Assembly (NCBI GenBank): GCA_917880885.1
Contig: OU862922.1
Location: forward strand, 27,528,627 to 27,592,626
DNA length: 64,000 nucleotides
Direction of reading: 5' to 3'
DNA from: Limnephilus marmoratus
Lineage: Eukaryota; Arthropoda; Insecta; Trichoptera; Limnephilidae
Positions 22,766 to 33,575 of the stretch are shown here, in pieces. Made by a program: the position numbers and the translations under genes. The notes beneath the pieces were generated by a model. The model made no database searches and was not told the DNA's origin. It worked only from the letters and a program-made list of their open reading frames with translations. Within the stretch, counting starts at the first letter, position 1, and every line of letters starts with the position of its first letter.

Positions 22766-23405
22766 AAACAACAAAATTTCCTCTTAAAATGGTGGGTGGA
22801 GGTGGAGGAGGTCTTCAGATAATGACAGGTTATTTGTAAAACATGGAAATATTTGTCCATCTAAAGAGGAAACAGGGCGACGATTTGTCCATACAAACGT
22901 ATTCCCCAATTCCATCTCTGGATTTTGTCACTACTGCAAATATTTTTTAATATAATATAGATATTGAGATCCAGCGTGTTGGTACGTTTTGCTTTTTTTT
23001 ATGAGTTACTTCTTATACGAGTTAGGAAGATCCAAAATCAGTATAGACATAGAGCATTTTCTACTAATACAGTTAGTAAAAATATCTTAAAAATCGGTCC
23101 AATTTTGGAGGAAAAAAATGGGGGATACAAAACCTCGATTTTGATGATTTTATTTAGATATTATCAGCCTAAGGTGCGGTTGTCCCTTCACTCAGTATTT
23201 GGGGAGAAAGAGCGACAATGACAGCAGCAACTTGGTAAAATATCTAATGTTTAAATTTCTCGGCGACCGGGTTTCCTATTAACAAAATATATTAGTTTAA
23301 ATACCTCAAATAATCATTGTATAAAATTAATTCAAATATAATTAATAATTATAATATAATTAATAATAATTAACTCAAATAATTTATAATTTATTTATTT
23401 AATAA
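22766..23405. other. AT-rich stretch, nothing supported
   Basis: The 85-residue frame at 22964 has no motif. 23300-23410 is very AT-rich with repeated TTAATAAT units. TAA-rich sequence next to the retrotransposon piece at 23440 would fit a Dong-like target, but this is only suggestive. Confidence 0.4.
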
Positions 23406-23439
23406 TTTATTTGTTGACAAACTTTCGTCAAACAAATGG

Positions 23440-24210
23440 TTGAGTATTGGAGAGTTGAGCGCAGAAATAGAAGGATTTATGCTTGCCATTCAAGATAGAG
23501 TCATTAATACTAAAAATTATAGAAAGCATATAATCAAAGATATAAATCAAATTGATGATTTATGTAGAAAATGTTTGGCTTTTCCCGAAACTATAGAACA
23601 TATTATATCGGGATGTTCTATATTAGCGCCTTCCGAGTATACATTTAGGCACAATCATGTTTTAAAAATAATTCACCAAAGTTTGGTAATTAAACATAAC
23701 TTGATTGACTGCCGTAATATAGTACCATATTATGAATATGAACCAAATTCATTTTTAGAAAATGAATTTTATAAAATATATTATGATAAAACTATACTAA
23801 CAGACAGAACAATTAGTCATAATAGACCTGATATAGTTTTACATGACGAAATTAAAAAAATAACTTATATCATTGATGTAGCTATTCCAAATTCCTGTAA
23901 TATTCAAAAAACTATTTCTGAAAAAATTAGAAAATACACAGATTTAGGAAATGAGATTAAAAGAATTTGGCATTCTCGGACTATAAAAATATTGCCATTT
24001 GTTATTTCGGCCACTGGCATAATACCTAGGAATCTGATTCAAAATTTAAGCATATTAGATTTGTCAAAGAATTTGTATATAAAAATGCAAAAATCAGTCA
24101 TTTTAAATACATGTAGGATTACAAAGGATTTTTTAAATATTTATATTGAGGGATCGGTAGGATTTATAGGTTCAATTAGAAATGCCACAGAGCCGAACCC
24201 TCTGATATGA
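23440..24210 (+). CDS. R4/Dong-like retrotransposon, C-terminal nuclease domain
   Basis: An uninterrupted 256-residue frame carries a CCHC zinc motif (C42, C45, H54, C59) in LCRKCLAFPETIEHIISGC, followed by RPDIV (P130-D131) and IIDVAIP (D146). The zinc motif plus PD-x14-D is the signature of the restriction-like endonuclease at the C-terminus of R2/R4/Dong-type elements, which nicks the target DNA to start reverse transcription. The RT part is missing, so it is 5'-truncated; the start is simply where the open frame begins. About 260 bases of 3' untranslated sequence and a T-rich tract near 24380-24400 follow. Clade placement is inferred. Confidence 0.75.
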   Translation: MSIGELSAEIEGFMLAIQDRVINTKNYRKHIIKDINQIDDLCRKCLAFPETIEHIISGCSILAPSEYTFRHNHVLKIIHQSLVIKHNLIDCRNIVPYYEYEPNSFLENEFYKIYYDKTILTDRTISHNRPDIVLHDEIKKITYIIDVAIPNSCNIQKTISEKIRKYTDLGNEIKRIWHSRTIKILPFVISATGIIPRNLIQNLSILDLSKNLYIKMQKSVILNTCRITKDFLNIYIEGSVGFIGSIRNATEPNPLI

Positions 24211-24474
24211 AAATATCTGGAGTCGGTGAATTATATTCCCATTTGGTCTCTAGTAGGTTGACATGTTGTTCTTGTATTATTTTGTATTTATAATACTTAT
24301 ATAGTGCAATTGCATAGCGTGGGTTGACTAGATGATCATTTGGGGAAGTGTGTGAAAGGGTTTAGTTTTTCCTTCTTTTTTTCCTTTTTTTTTTTTTTTG
24401 GGGAAAATTTAACCCGGACATTTAAATCTGGTGTATAAAATTAGAAGCACCCTGTTGTTCTCTCAATCATAATA
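24211..24474 (+). other. 3' untranslated region of the R4/Dong-like relic
   Basis: Non-coding; contains a pyrimidine tract CTTCTTTTTTTCC followed by 14 T at about 24388-24401. The element must end before the mariner terminus at 24475. Confidence 0.5.
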
Positions 24475-25411
24475 TTAGGTCCTTACATATGAAATTGGCG
24501 TTTTGTATGGGAGGAACATAAAGTCGATTTTTTAAAATATAATATATTTATTTAATCAAAGTATGTACCACTGCTATCTATGCACTTTTGCCATCTCATA
24601 GGTAGTTCATCGACCCCTTTACTAAAAAAAACCATTCGGACGGGAATCAATAAAATCTTTGAAGGCGGTTTGGACTGCCCCATCAGAGTTGAATTTTTTC
24701 CCTTGCAAGAAGTTATCCAAATTTCGAAAAAAATGGTAATCTGTTGGGGCAAGGTCCGGAGAGTACGGTGGATGTCTTAGACATTCCAATTGAAGCTCCT
24801 CTAATTTGATAGCCGTCTGTTGTGCAGTGTGTGATCTAGCGTTCTAACGCGCGTTTGTTGATTTGCTTCACTCAATTCGTCAGGTACCCACCTTTCAAGC
24901 TTTTTCACCTTCCCAATTTGCTTCAAGTGGATTAAAACAGTTTTATCACTAACACCGCAGCCTGCAGCTAACGCGGACGTGGTTTGCGATGGATCCGCTT
25001 CCACAATAGCCTTCAATTCTTCGTTATCAACTTTGGTCTCCGGCCGTTCACGGGGCTTGTTCTGCAGGTCGAAATTTCCAGAACGAAAACGTTGGGACCC
25101 AAAACGCACTGTGTTTTCTTTTGCGGCTCCGTCGCCATACACATCATTAATCCTTCGAGCCATTTATGCAGCACTGGTGCCATGGTGGAACCCGTACTCG
25201 TAAATAACGCGATATTTCAAGTTTTCCATTTTGTAAACCAAGTGACGCAAAGAAAAAAAAACAATTAATGAAAAAACAAATGAATTATAATTTTCGAAAC
25301 ACAAATACATAGCTGTATAAATTTGAATTTGGAATTCGTCACCAAAGAGAAGATATTTGAGATCAAAGTTGCCAGCACGGCAAAACGCCAATTTCATATG
25401 TAAGGACCTAA
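24475..25411 (-). mobile_element. Internally deleted mariner, copy 1
   Basis: Terminal inverted repeats starting TTAGGTCCTTACATATGAAA are at both ends, flanked by TA (24473-24474 and 25412-25413), the mariner target duplication. The length of about 0.94 kb versus about 1.3 kb for a full mariner reflects an internal deletion. A copy with the same deletion junction lies at 46221-47164. Confidence 0.88.
24552..25229 (-). pseudogene. Mariner transposase, internally deleted
   Basis: The N-terminal part begins MENLKYRVIYEY at 25229. An in-frame TAA (GAA in the other copy) occurs after GTSAA, then come RRINDVYGDGAAKENTVRF and a helix-turn-helix region with LAAGCGVSDKTV and WVPDEL. This is followed directly by the end of the catalytic domain in another frame (SPDLAPTDYHFF-like, with the third acidic residue) and the C-terminus PMRWQKCIDSSGTYFD. 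The segment with the first two catalytic aspartates of the DD34D triad is deleted, so it cannot catalyse transposition. It resembles lepidopteran mariner transposases. Confidence 0.85.
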
Positions 25412-25413
25412 TA

Positions 25414-26435
25414 TTAAATAAATATATTGAGCGCATCTTCACACAATCTGCTTCACACTTCAAATAAATAATTAAACATCTAATCTAAACGTATGCACAT
25501 TCTAAATACAAATCTTCACCCCAGTTAGATAAGCTTCTAACTGCACTTAACCTTGTTCTGAGATATGAGATGTCAAAGTATGCAAAGACGATTTCACATT
25601 ATCTATTTATTAATCTCCGATTTTGACGTAGGTGTTTTAAATTCACAAATTTTAAAGTAAAGTTATTAAATAGGACGTATAAATACCATATTAGAACATA
25701 CCTTAACATGCAGATTGAACATTGCGCAATCAGCAAGGGCATAAGATACTAACCACAGTTCCCTGTATCAATTCCAAGCTAAGTCAAGTCCTATTTAAAT
25801 CTTTTTCATTAAAATACGATAACAAAAATATTTTAAACTTGTAAATATTGAACCTCATAATCAAAAATTGTTAAACAGTGTACGAAAATTCGTCATTGCA
25901 AACTTTGAATCTATCAAACCAAAGTGAATAACCACATTGCGCCTCGTAATAACGATCAACTGTCAGATACAAACAAAATAGAGAGTGTAAGTGATGTTCG
26001 AAACCTTGTTAAATAAATAGAGCTGGATTTTAGAATTCCTTCAAACAATTGCACGACCTTTGCAATATTAACGAGACTATATTTTAACTCAATTCAATGT
26101 CTAATACATATCAATGCCTACATTATAATCGAAATTAACACCTATGAAACATATCAATTCTGCACTGAATGCATCTAGCCGTGCTCTCAGTGAGTGGGGT
26201 GGGGTGGGAAGGGTGATTCATTGCAATGTTCAACCCCTGAACAGAAATAATGCCTCACCTCCCCTATTCATTGCCTTCGCGGAATGCCCCTGGAGAGCCA
26301 GGGTAGGGGTGGTTAGTTGATCGGAAGGCTATCGATGGATTGGATCACGGAAGATTTGCCTTCCACAAAAGAATGACTACTTAGCGATGCAATGTTTGAC
26401 TAAATTGATGAGTGAATTAGTTTTATTGCTTTGAG
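25414..26435. other. AT-rich stretch, nothing supported
   Basis: A G-rich patch GGGGTGGGGTGGGAAGGG lies at 26195-26215. No coding motif. Confidence 0.4.
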
Positions 26436-26439
26436 AAAT

Positions 26440-26806
26440 GTTTGGTTTATTAATTGTTATAAATTGATGAATCGAAACGATGATGTAAGCAAAATGAGCA
26501 AGATTAAGAAAGGGGTCTTCAGATGGTTTGGGCACGTAGAACGATTGAACGAAGAAAGAAGTGTAAGGATAATATATGACGAAAATGTAGAAGTCGGGGA
26601 CGCCCGAGGAAGACATGGCACAATGAAGTGAATCAGATACTTGAGTTGGGCCATTTCAAGAGTCAAAATAATAGAAGAGTACGTTAGAGACGTCGTACTT
26701 GTATGCATATGAATGAGTAGAAGAGTGTGTGCCAAGACCGAGTTGTTTGGCAGTCAGTCCTCTCTGCCTACTCCTGCGATAAAACGGCGTGATGGTTAGT
26801 TAGTTT
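26440..26806 (+). mobile_element. Family C non-LTR 3' end, longest copy
   Basis: Encodes SKIKKGVFRWFGHVERLNEER, typical of the region after the RT in many insect retrotransposons. After a frame change come RGRPRKTW-like sequence, CVCQDRVVWQSVLSAY and a stop, then GGTTAGTTAG. This copy extends further upstream than those at 2520, 9538 and 39696 and links the RGRPRKTW tail to a non-LTR polyprotein. Frameshifts near 26605 make it defective. Confidence 0.75.
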
Positions 26807-27557
26807 ACTAAAAAGCATGGTCTGAAGTGGAATCAACGACAAAATCTGCAAAAATTTACGTTTATGGAAAAATCAACAGTTTGCGGATCAAAATTTAAGA
26901 CTTGGGTTCGAACTTTGAAAGTAGTTTTCTCGGGCTTTTCAGAACCGACTTCAATTTTGGATTCTTTCTTAAAATTATGGTCTGAAGTCGAATTCCACGG
27001 AGATTACAATTACATAACTACAAACAGGGATTCATGTAAGAACATATTTATAAACAAGAATTAAAATAAAACAATAACAAAAATATAACATGGAAACAAA
27101 GGATGAAAGGAGAAAAGGTGAAAAGAAAATAGTATCGCAATAGAATAAATGTTAAATGCGATAAAACAAAATCACTTTTCGTTCGCTCATTAAAATTTTG
27201 GCGGCCAATTTCTTTTTACAATGTTTTTCGATGCTCGATCCTGAAGTCAAACGGAATTCAATGATGACAACATTTCTGAAGTCATCGATCCTTCCTCTCG
27301 GTCTTACCACCTTGGTACTTATTAGAGCTGCAAATTCAAGAACTTGCCCGTGAACATCGAGGAGGCATTGCAGTATTTGGGAAGTCGAACATAGTATGGC
27401 ATGCACGTGCAGATCCTAAAACGTATATTTAATTTTTCATGTAACCTATGAAACAATTGTTTGACAGTTCAACTTTCAAAGTACGATTATTGTGCTAATA
27501 ACTTGACTGAGACTTATGAAAAACCACAAACAAAAAACATGTTAAATATATCAATTA
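26807..27557. other. AT-rich stretch, nothing supported
   Basis: The phrases GTCTGAAGTGGAATC and GTCTGAAGTCGAATTCCA recur near 26821 and 26980, hinting at an old duplication. No motif. Confidence 0.4.
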
Positions 27558-27559
27558 TA

Positions 27560-28441
27560 CAGGGTGGCGCAAAATTAATCATACAATTTTGTTTTTGAAT
27601 AACTTTTTTTACTAAATAAAAAAAAAGATTTTTAGTAATGGAAATCTTTATTTGGACTTTTACAATTTTTTCTGTTAAGTGGAAAAGATGATATCCGTCA
27701 AGTGGCTGCCGCCAGTGTTGATACACATTTGTGCCCGTTTTATCGCATTTTCCATAACTTTCCGCAAGATTTCCGGTGATAATTGTTCGGATTTCTAATA
27801 TTCTCCTTAAGGGTTGCGATTATCTGAGGCTTGTTGGCATAAACCCCTAACTTCAAGTAGAGCCAAAGAAAGAAGTCTGGGATGGTTAAATAGGGCGATC
27901 TTGCTGGCCATGCCAAATCGCCATAACGGAAGTTTACGCGACCAGGCAACGCTTCCTTCACAATATCTATTGTGGCTCGTGCTATGTGTACGGTTGCACC
28001 ATTTGGTTGAAACCACATGTTCACCAAGGCGTGCTCATCTAATTCCGGCAGTAAGAAGCCGTGACCGTAATGCCAATGGAGTTCTCAAAAAATCACTCCT
28101 CTCGCGCACCACACAGTGGCTTTGAATGGATGTAATGGCTCTTCGTGCATCACACGTGGATTTTCAGTGCCCCAGAAACGAAGATTTTACTTATTGACGT
28201 AACTGCTTAAGTGGAAATGCGCCTCGTCGCTCATGATGACTTTCGAGACAAAATCGCTAAAAGCCTTAAAGCTAAAATAGACACAATTATTCCACGCTCT
28301 TGCGGAGTACAGCGCTCCATTGCTTGTTTGTTTGTATTCTGCAGCTGTCTAGTTCACAAATGTCAAATATAATTGACATACGACGCCATTTGCAAAAATT
28401 ATAACATCTTTCGATAGGGTGAATAATTTTGCGCCACCTTG
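27560..28441 (-). mobile_element. Mariner-like element relic, 882 bp
   Basis: Ends CAGGGTGGCGCAAAATTA and CAAGGTGGCGCAAAATTA (right end as reverse complement) are inverted repeats flanked by TA at 27558-27559 and 28442-28443. The inner gene is on the minus strand. It is different from the mariners at 24.5 and 46.2 kb in both ends and protein. The length suggests loss of the 5' third of the gene. Confidence 0.85.
27740..28250 (-). pseudogene. Tc1/mariner-type transposase remnant
   Basis: Fragments in order on the minus strand are: SDEAHFHL...YVNK (first catalytic Asp region), RFWGTENPRVMHEEPLHP, ATVWCAR, MWFQPNGATVHIARATID (NGA-H block; the usual Asp before GA is Asn here), and WPARSPYLTIPDFFLWLYLK (third acidic site region, usually SPDLTPLDFFLWG). 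The pattern fits insect IS630-Tc1-mariner transposases with a DDE_3 domain. Stops near 28170 and 28055 and the catalytic changes indicate a dead gene. The N-terminal DNA-binding part is absent. Confidence 0.78.
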
Positions 28442-28443
28442 TA

Positions 28444-29400
28444 TGAATAGAAGAATGAATTGGTCACTATAATAAAAATCATTAAGTAAAATCACAATAT
28501 TTCCAAGTGTAACAGACGTATCAAGCCTTTACAAGACTGTAAAATAGTAGCACCGGTTTTGTGCACGCCTTCCACTGGCTCACGCTGATGATGGTGATAG
28601 TTGTTGGCTGGCCTCCCTACATCCAGTGGTATGGCCCTGGATGCGCCTCGTTTCTGCCTGAGCGGTGCCTTGCAGTGCCCAGAGTCAGGGCCGACTGCAG
28701 CGGTAGGCACCGGGTTCTCGTTCAGGCAGAACTTCGGCAGGAGGCAGCAGCTGGCAGCAGGTCGCAGACTTCCAGAGGTAGGTGTCTGGACCACTTGTAG
28801 AGTAAATAACAAGACTTGTTTGTTGAGTAAAGATGAACACGAAGAACACTGATTTATTTTTGAAATTTCCCCGTCTTTTATACCCGTTTTTGGGGTAAAA
28901 AACGGTCACGTGGTACAATTTTAGGGTGGGAGGATTTACCTAGCCCGTTATGTATATAAGGTGTGCCTTTCTGTTGGCCACCTATTTTGGCGATCACTTG
29001 TTTGAAAGTGGTCGTCTAAAATTGGTTTTTTAAAATAATTATACAGGTCATACTAAAGTATATACAATGTTTGCCTTAATATTAATATGTTTCTACGGAT
29101 ATTCTTTATCCGTAGAATTTTTGTTTGATGAGTTTAGGGTGATTTTAAGAATGTTTGACATTTTGTCGGTAGGTATTTACATTTTAACAAGGTATCTGAA
29201 GTGTTACAAAGAAGTTAATATTTTTCCCAGGTCCCCCGTAAGCCTGGCTATCGAAACCTTTTGGTCCCGTCGCCTTACGAGGTCCTGGGATTTTTAAAAT
29301 GGAGAAAGAATGATTTGATGCAAAGGTCTCGAAAATCTGCGCAAATGCTGATAGCGTTGGCAGTTTAAGAGTTACAGGTTTGATTTATGTTTCTTTGGAT
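28444..29400. other. Unassigned, GC-richer block at 28.53-28.93 kb
   Basis: The block has CAGCGGTAGGCACC, GGCAGGAGGCAGCAGC and a TTTATACCCGTTTTTGGG phrase. Both strands hold 75-105-residue frames without recognisable domains. The composition and a TATA-like TTTTATAC could fit the regulatory end of a retroelement, but no LTR pair or TSD is visible. Confidence 0.35.
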
Positions 29401-29401
29401 G

Positions 29402-29453
29402 CCCCGTAGGACTCTGCACTGAAACGTATTAGTTTCAGCGTCCTACGGGGTGT
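29402..29453. repeat. Two-step hairpin
   Basis: CCCCGTAGGAC pairs with GTCCTACGGGG (11 bp). Inside, CTGAAAC pairs with GTTTCAG around GTATTA. The result is an interrupted stem of 18 bp, stable as DNA or RNA, with unknown role. It lies just ahead of the duplicated block at 29.56 kb. Confidence 0.85.
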
Positions 29454-29560
29454 GTAAATGAAGTTATGTTACAAAATGATGTTATTTGCAAGCAATATGA
29501 GGGCCCTGACTAGGGTCTTTTGGCTTTGTAGCCGGAAAAATGGCCCTGAAGGCGAAATAA

Positions 29561-30310
29561 TAATGATTCTAGAATGTCTCCCGGTGGCCACCTGGTATTC
29601 AAGTTTTATTTGTTGCACCGGGGCATTTGTGTATAAAGAAAAAAACATTTTAGAGATGATCAAATGTGTTTGGCAAAAGATCGTTGCTGGCGGCACGGTA
29701 TTAATGAGCTTAGTGGCCAGAACGAAAGGCCCTTAAAAGGGTCGTAATTAAAAAATAAAGAGCAGCCCGCTTGGCGGAGCCGGTCTTCCTGCTGTGCCAT
29801 AACAGCCGAACGGCAAGGGAGGAAGGGTCTTCCTGCTGTGCCATAACAGCAGAACGGCAAGGGAGGGAAGGCAAATGGCCCTACTCAGGGCTTCCGCAAG
29901 GGCAGTCCGCTTGGCGGAGCTGCCGCCTCCTGCAGTGCCATAACAGCAGAACGGCAAGGGAGGGAAGGCAAATGGCCCTTCTCAGGGCTTCAGCCTAAGG
30001 CTGGAAATTAAGGCCCTCAAAGGGGTCTTAATTTAAAAATAAAGTAAAGAAGGGAGGCAAGGTAGCCTGATAGCCTTTGCGGCCAAAAATAAATCATAAA
30101 TTATTAAAATTTAGGATTTTAAAATGTCTCCCGGTGGCAACCTGGCACACAAGCTTTATTTGGTCGCACCGGGGCATTGTACATAAAAAGGCATAATTTT
30201 ACATAATTATAAAAATAGGTAATAATTTGAACCTAAAGAAATATCTTTTCACCAAATTCAGTCGTTGGCGGCACGGTACATTAGCATTTCGAGGCCAGCA
30301 AATATCAGCA
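29561..30310. repeat. Diverged direct duplication, units about 550 bp apart
   Basis: The phrase TGTCTCCCGGTGGC, then ACCTGG, AAGYTTTATTTG and CACCGGGGCATT, occurs at about 29575-29630 and again at 30125-30178. Each is followed by GTTG(C/G)(T/C)GGCGGCACGGTA at about 29685 and 30265. The copies have diverged clearly. Open frames inside are not conserved between copies. Confidence 0.75.
29763..29998. repeat. Complex tandem repeat inside the duplication
   Basis: CCATAACAGC(A/C)GAACGGCAAGGG occurs at about 29797, 29841 and 29938. CAG(C/T)CCGCTTGGCGGAGC occurs at 29763 and 29903 (140 bases apart). GGCAAATGGCCCT(A/T)CTCAGGGCTTC occurs twice. The first two short units are 44 bases apart. The block is GC-rich relative to surroundings. 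Confidence 0.82.
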
Positions 30311-30990
30311 AAATTTCCAAGAAATGACCTCGAAATGTAAAGGATGCCACCAACGATGAATCTTGATGAAAGACGTTTGGAGGGTGTGAACACGTCCGTC
30401 ACCAAGAAAAAATCCCGCCATAAATATACCAAGCTGTTTTTCCTGCGCGGGCCCCAGAGTACAAATGCGCAGGCGCGCCAATAGCGCTCATGGCGGAAAA
30501 GAATTAAAACAACCATTTGTACCTAGTAAATTTTGGCCATATACAACGTTGTCAGATGTAAAATATATTTAATGCATTTTTATAGCGTTACCGCGGAAGA
30601 AAGCTTATTAGTAATAGATCGTGTTTTAGTGTATACGGGGTTTATTTATGTTCTTGCAAGAACACAGGTTATCGGCAGTGAAAGGTTGTTTTTTAGTAAG
30701 GCTGTTTATGTTTTAAAACTCGTTACTCATTACACTTCAGTTCACTAAGCTCCTGAAGTTACATTTCAAAAAATGTTACGGAAGAATAAATTAGCAAGGA
30801 AGAATTTATTTCTTTAATTCTGACATTGTGGTTATAGCTTGGAAATGAAGTAAATAACAAAATTTTGAAGTGACATTTCGCAAAATATGGCGCTATATGA
30901 TGTAATTTAATCAGCCTAATAAATACGAGTAGTATCATACCATCTTTTATGTTGTACTTAAAATTTGACACTATTATGCTACACATTTGA
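30311..30990. other. Unassigned stretch
   Basis: No coding motif. 30320-30350 carries GGATGCCACCAACG, roughly a reverse echo of the GTTGGCGGCACGG motif of the preceding repeat. Confidence 0.4.
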
Positions 30991-31212
30991 TATTGCGTGG
31001 CAAACCGGTTCGAGGGGACCATTTGACCTCTCCATCCAGACTCTCTCGACCCATCGCCTTATACCACAGTTGGAGGGATGGATTCACACCCTTTTTCTTC
31101 CCAGAACTTCCTTTCCTGAAAAAATACCGTCCACACAACATCCGGCACAGACTGAGAATTGTTGAAATACTGACATAGGCCCTGAGAAATATTTCCCTCG
31201 TGGCCTCCTGTA
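30991..31212 (+). repeat. Family B repeat, partial
   Basis: GGTTCGAGGGGACCATTTGACCTCTCC, GACTCTCTCGACCC, CACAGTTGGAGGGATGGATTC and CTTCCCAGAACTTCCTTTCC are collinear with the copies at 32.2 and 38.8 kb. It ends with GGCCTCCTGTATGGA, immediately before SINE S1. Confidence 0.7.
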
Positions 31213-31215
31213 TGG

Positions 31216-31610
31216 ATGGCCGGCGTAGTCCAGTGGTAAGGTTCTTGACTCGCACACCGAAGGTCGCGGGATCGAATCCCGGCAAATAAATATAATTTGA
31301 TTAATTTGTGTTATTCCTAATTTATTCATTTAAAATAATATGTAGTAGTAGAGTGGAAGATACTCTCAGTATCGCCCTGGTATAAGACCACCATTCAGAA
31401 TTGAAACGTTGCTTGAAATGGCATTAGCCGTGTTTGGTGACCAGATCTGAATAGACAGGTACTTCCCCACCTTCCTCTTCCCTATCTCCTTCCCCTTCCC
31501 TCCACCTTCAGCCTCACAACATACCCCGATTGGGATGCCATAGTCTCACTGGCTTCAGACGGGAGCAGTTGGGACTCTTGTGCGGTATTCATATAAAAAT
31601 AAATCCCGTG
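31216..31610 (+). repeat. SINE S1, full-length with tRNA-like head
   Basis: Head 31219-31285 shows an A-box-like TAGTCCAGTGGTAAGG and a B-box-like GGGATCGAATCCCGGC, the internal RNA polymerase III promoter of tRNA-derived SINEs. A linker of about 65 bases precedes the body: AGAGTGGAAGATACTCTCAG, GAAACGTTGCTTGAAATGG, GGTGACCAGATCTGAA. Near the 3' end are CTGGCTTCAGACGGGAGCAG and an A-rich tail. Mobilisation would need a partner LINE; which one is not apparent. Confidence 0.82.
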
Positions 31611-32225
31611 ATTCTTTAAATCTCATCATCACAAACCTACAATTATTTTTCAAATGATTAAATTAAATCTTATGATCGTAAATTATGCGAATCCATAAAC
31701 AAATTTTGAAATGTATCCTTTGTAGGTGAACTATAAATTTAATTCTTATTACATTTTTGTGGTTTACAAGGTTTAAAATATTATTTATTACAAGGATCGG
31801 TATCGGAACTACTAATGACATGTTATTGTCTCCATGAAATATCTGGTGAGTGATTAAATAACATGTATCAGAGTGGGTTACAACATACTAGGGAATTATT
31901 TGAGGTAAATGTAAAAATAAATTATACAATATGACAAAATATGTACATGTAATGTATTTTGTATGTGAATGTTTACGTACATCTATGTATTTGAATTATC
32001 ATGTGTTTGTGTTGGAGAAATATTATTAATTATTATGTGCATTTAAAAAAATAAAAAAAAATATTATAATTATTATTATAAAAATAAATGGGTAGGTACA
32101 CATATTGTACAAGATTTTAACAGATTTCATAATTTTAATTCAAATTGAAATCGAAAAATATAGTTAAATGTTGGTAAATCGCAAAGAAGTCCATTTGGTG
32201 GCGTTTTATTTATTGGATAACAAAC
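31611..32225. other. AT-rich stretch, nothing supported
   Basis: No motif; A-rich runs near 32047-32060. Confidence 0.4.
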
Positions 32226-32825
32226 GTTGCCATATGTCGCTTAAAGTAGTTCGCTACTTTTGGTGACTTAGAAGGGGTGCCCGGGTTCATGGGGTGAGAG
32301 TTTACTGAGATGCTTTTCCCCACCTACAGCGCGGCGGGCGGGATCGGGAGAGACTGGTTGAGAGAGACCTTTTGACCTCTCTAGCCGGACTCTCTCGACC
32401 CCCCACAGGGATTCATACTTTCGTGACTCCTGGACATATTGATCCTCAGATTCCTACCAAAACTTCCTCTCCTTTCTTTCCATAAAAATATCAACCACGC
32501 AACACCCATGTCCCACTACCACATCCCCTTGACCCATCGCCCTGCACGGTAGTTGGAGGGATGGATTCATACGTCCATCACTCCTGGATTCACTGACCCT
32601 CAGATTTCTAACCACCTCTCATACCTATTTTTTTCCCAGAACTTCCTCCAATTTTTTTCCTTAAAAAAACCCTCCACACAGCATCCCCTAAGATGACGTA
32701 TGCTCTAAGGGAAATTATTTTCCTCAGAGCCTCCTGTATAGAGCTAATATAAAAATAAAAACCCAAAGATGACGTAGGCCCTGAGCGATTTATTTTTCTC
32801 AGGGCCTCTTGTGTGGAACTAAGGG
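32226..32825 (+). repeat. Family B repeat, longest copy, with internal duplication
   Basis: GTTCGCTACTTTTGGTGACTTAG, GGGTGCCCGGGTTCATGGGG, GGTTGAGAGAGACCTTTTGACC and CCGGACTCTCTCGACC are followed by two successive versions of the TCCTGGA...CTGA/TTGA...CCTCAGATT module (about 32426 and 32582). The segment CCTGAG(C)G...TTTTTCTCAGGGCCTC is also repeated near 32700 and 32780. The family origin is unknown. Confidence 0.7.
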
Positions 32826-33575
32826 TCATACATTAATTACGTGAGCAGTTTTTCTTCCAATCCTAGACCCCCCCCCTTTGGTGAGATCAATTTGGGCCAC
32901 TTCGTATATTCTTTTCAAGTAACGTGAGATTTTGCTGGACCCCCCCCCTCCCTTTTGAGCTCACGTAATGAACATATGCCCCCTAATGTAAAAAAAGGTT
33001 TTTCAGTATAATGTTTTTAACGACCGGGAAGATGTGGACTAAAGACGAAGAATTGTGGTCCAGAGATCCTAAAAGATTCAATCAAAATAATCAATCAAGG
33101 AACCAAAAAAAGGCAGGAGAAGTCGTCTTAACATCCCGACATAAAATAAAAGGTTGAGAAACAGTGGCCTTTCAGCACTCACAATGAACCGACTCAACTA
33201 GATTACATGTCATTTCTCCCTTCCGCAGATATTTAGCCGTGGGATAGCACTTTCAGTAACAGAGATGACATTTATTTTAACGCTACAGATCCGGAATAAC
33301 CATTTCTCGTTCATGGAAAAGGATGACTTTATTATGGAAGAGTTAAAGAAGTATAAAGTTAAAGATTCGCATTTCTGGCAATATATTTAGCCACTTCAGG
33401 GAAATTTGAGAATGCGCGCATTTATAAGAAACTGAAATTTAAGAAGGAATAATCATACCGGAAATATGTCATTTTCACATCAAATTCTAGACGTATCGAC
33501 TCTTTTCTACAAAAAAAAACCTATTTAATTTTTTTATTTTAACTTCATGAGTAAAACCTCAAATTGTAATGTTTA
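32826..33575. other. Unassigned stretch
   Basis: C runs at about 32870 and 32940 each sit in an AGACCCCCCCCCT / GGACCCCCCCCCT context, flanked by TTACGTGAG and CTCACGTAA (32840 and 32955). This gives a weak inverted repeat of about 125 bp that could be a MITE remnant. No gene. Confidence 0.4.

Noticed and set aside
28492..28918. Overlapping frames of 75-105 residues in a GC-richer block
   Set aside because: Frames exist on both strands without motifs; GC content explains them. Possible retroelement end, but no support.
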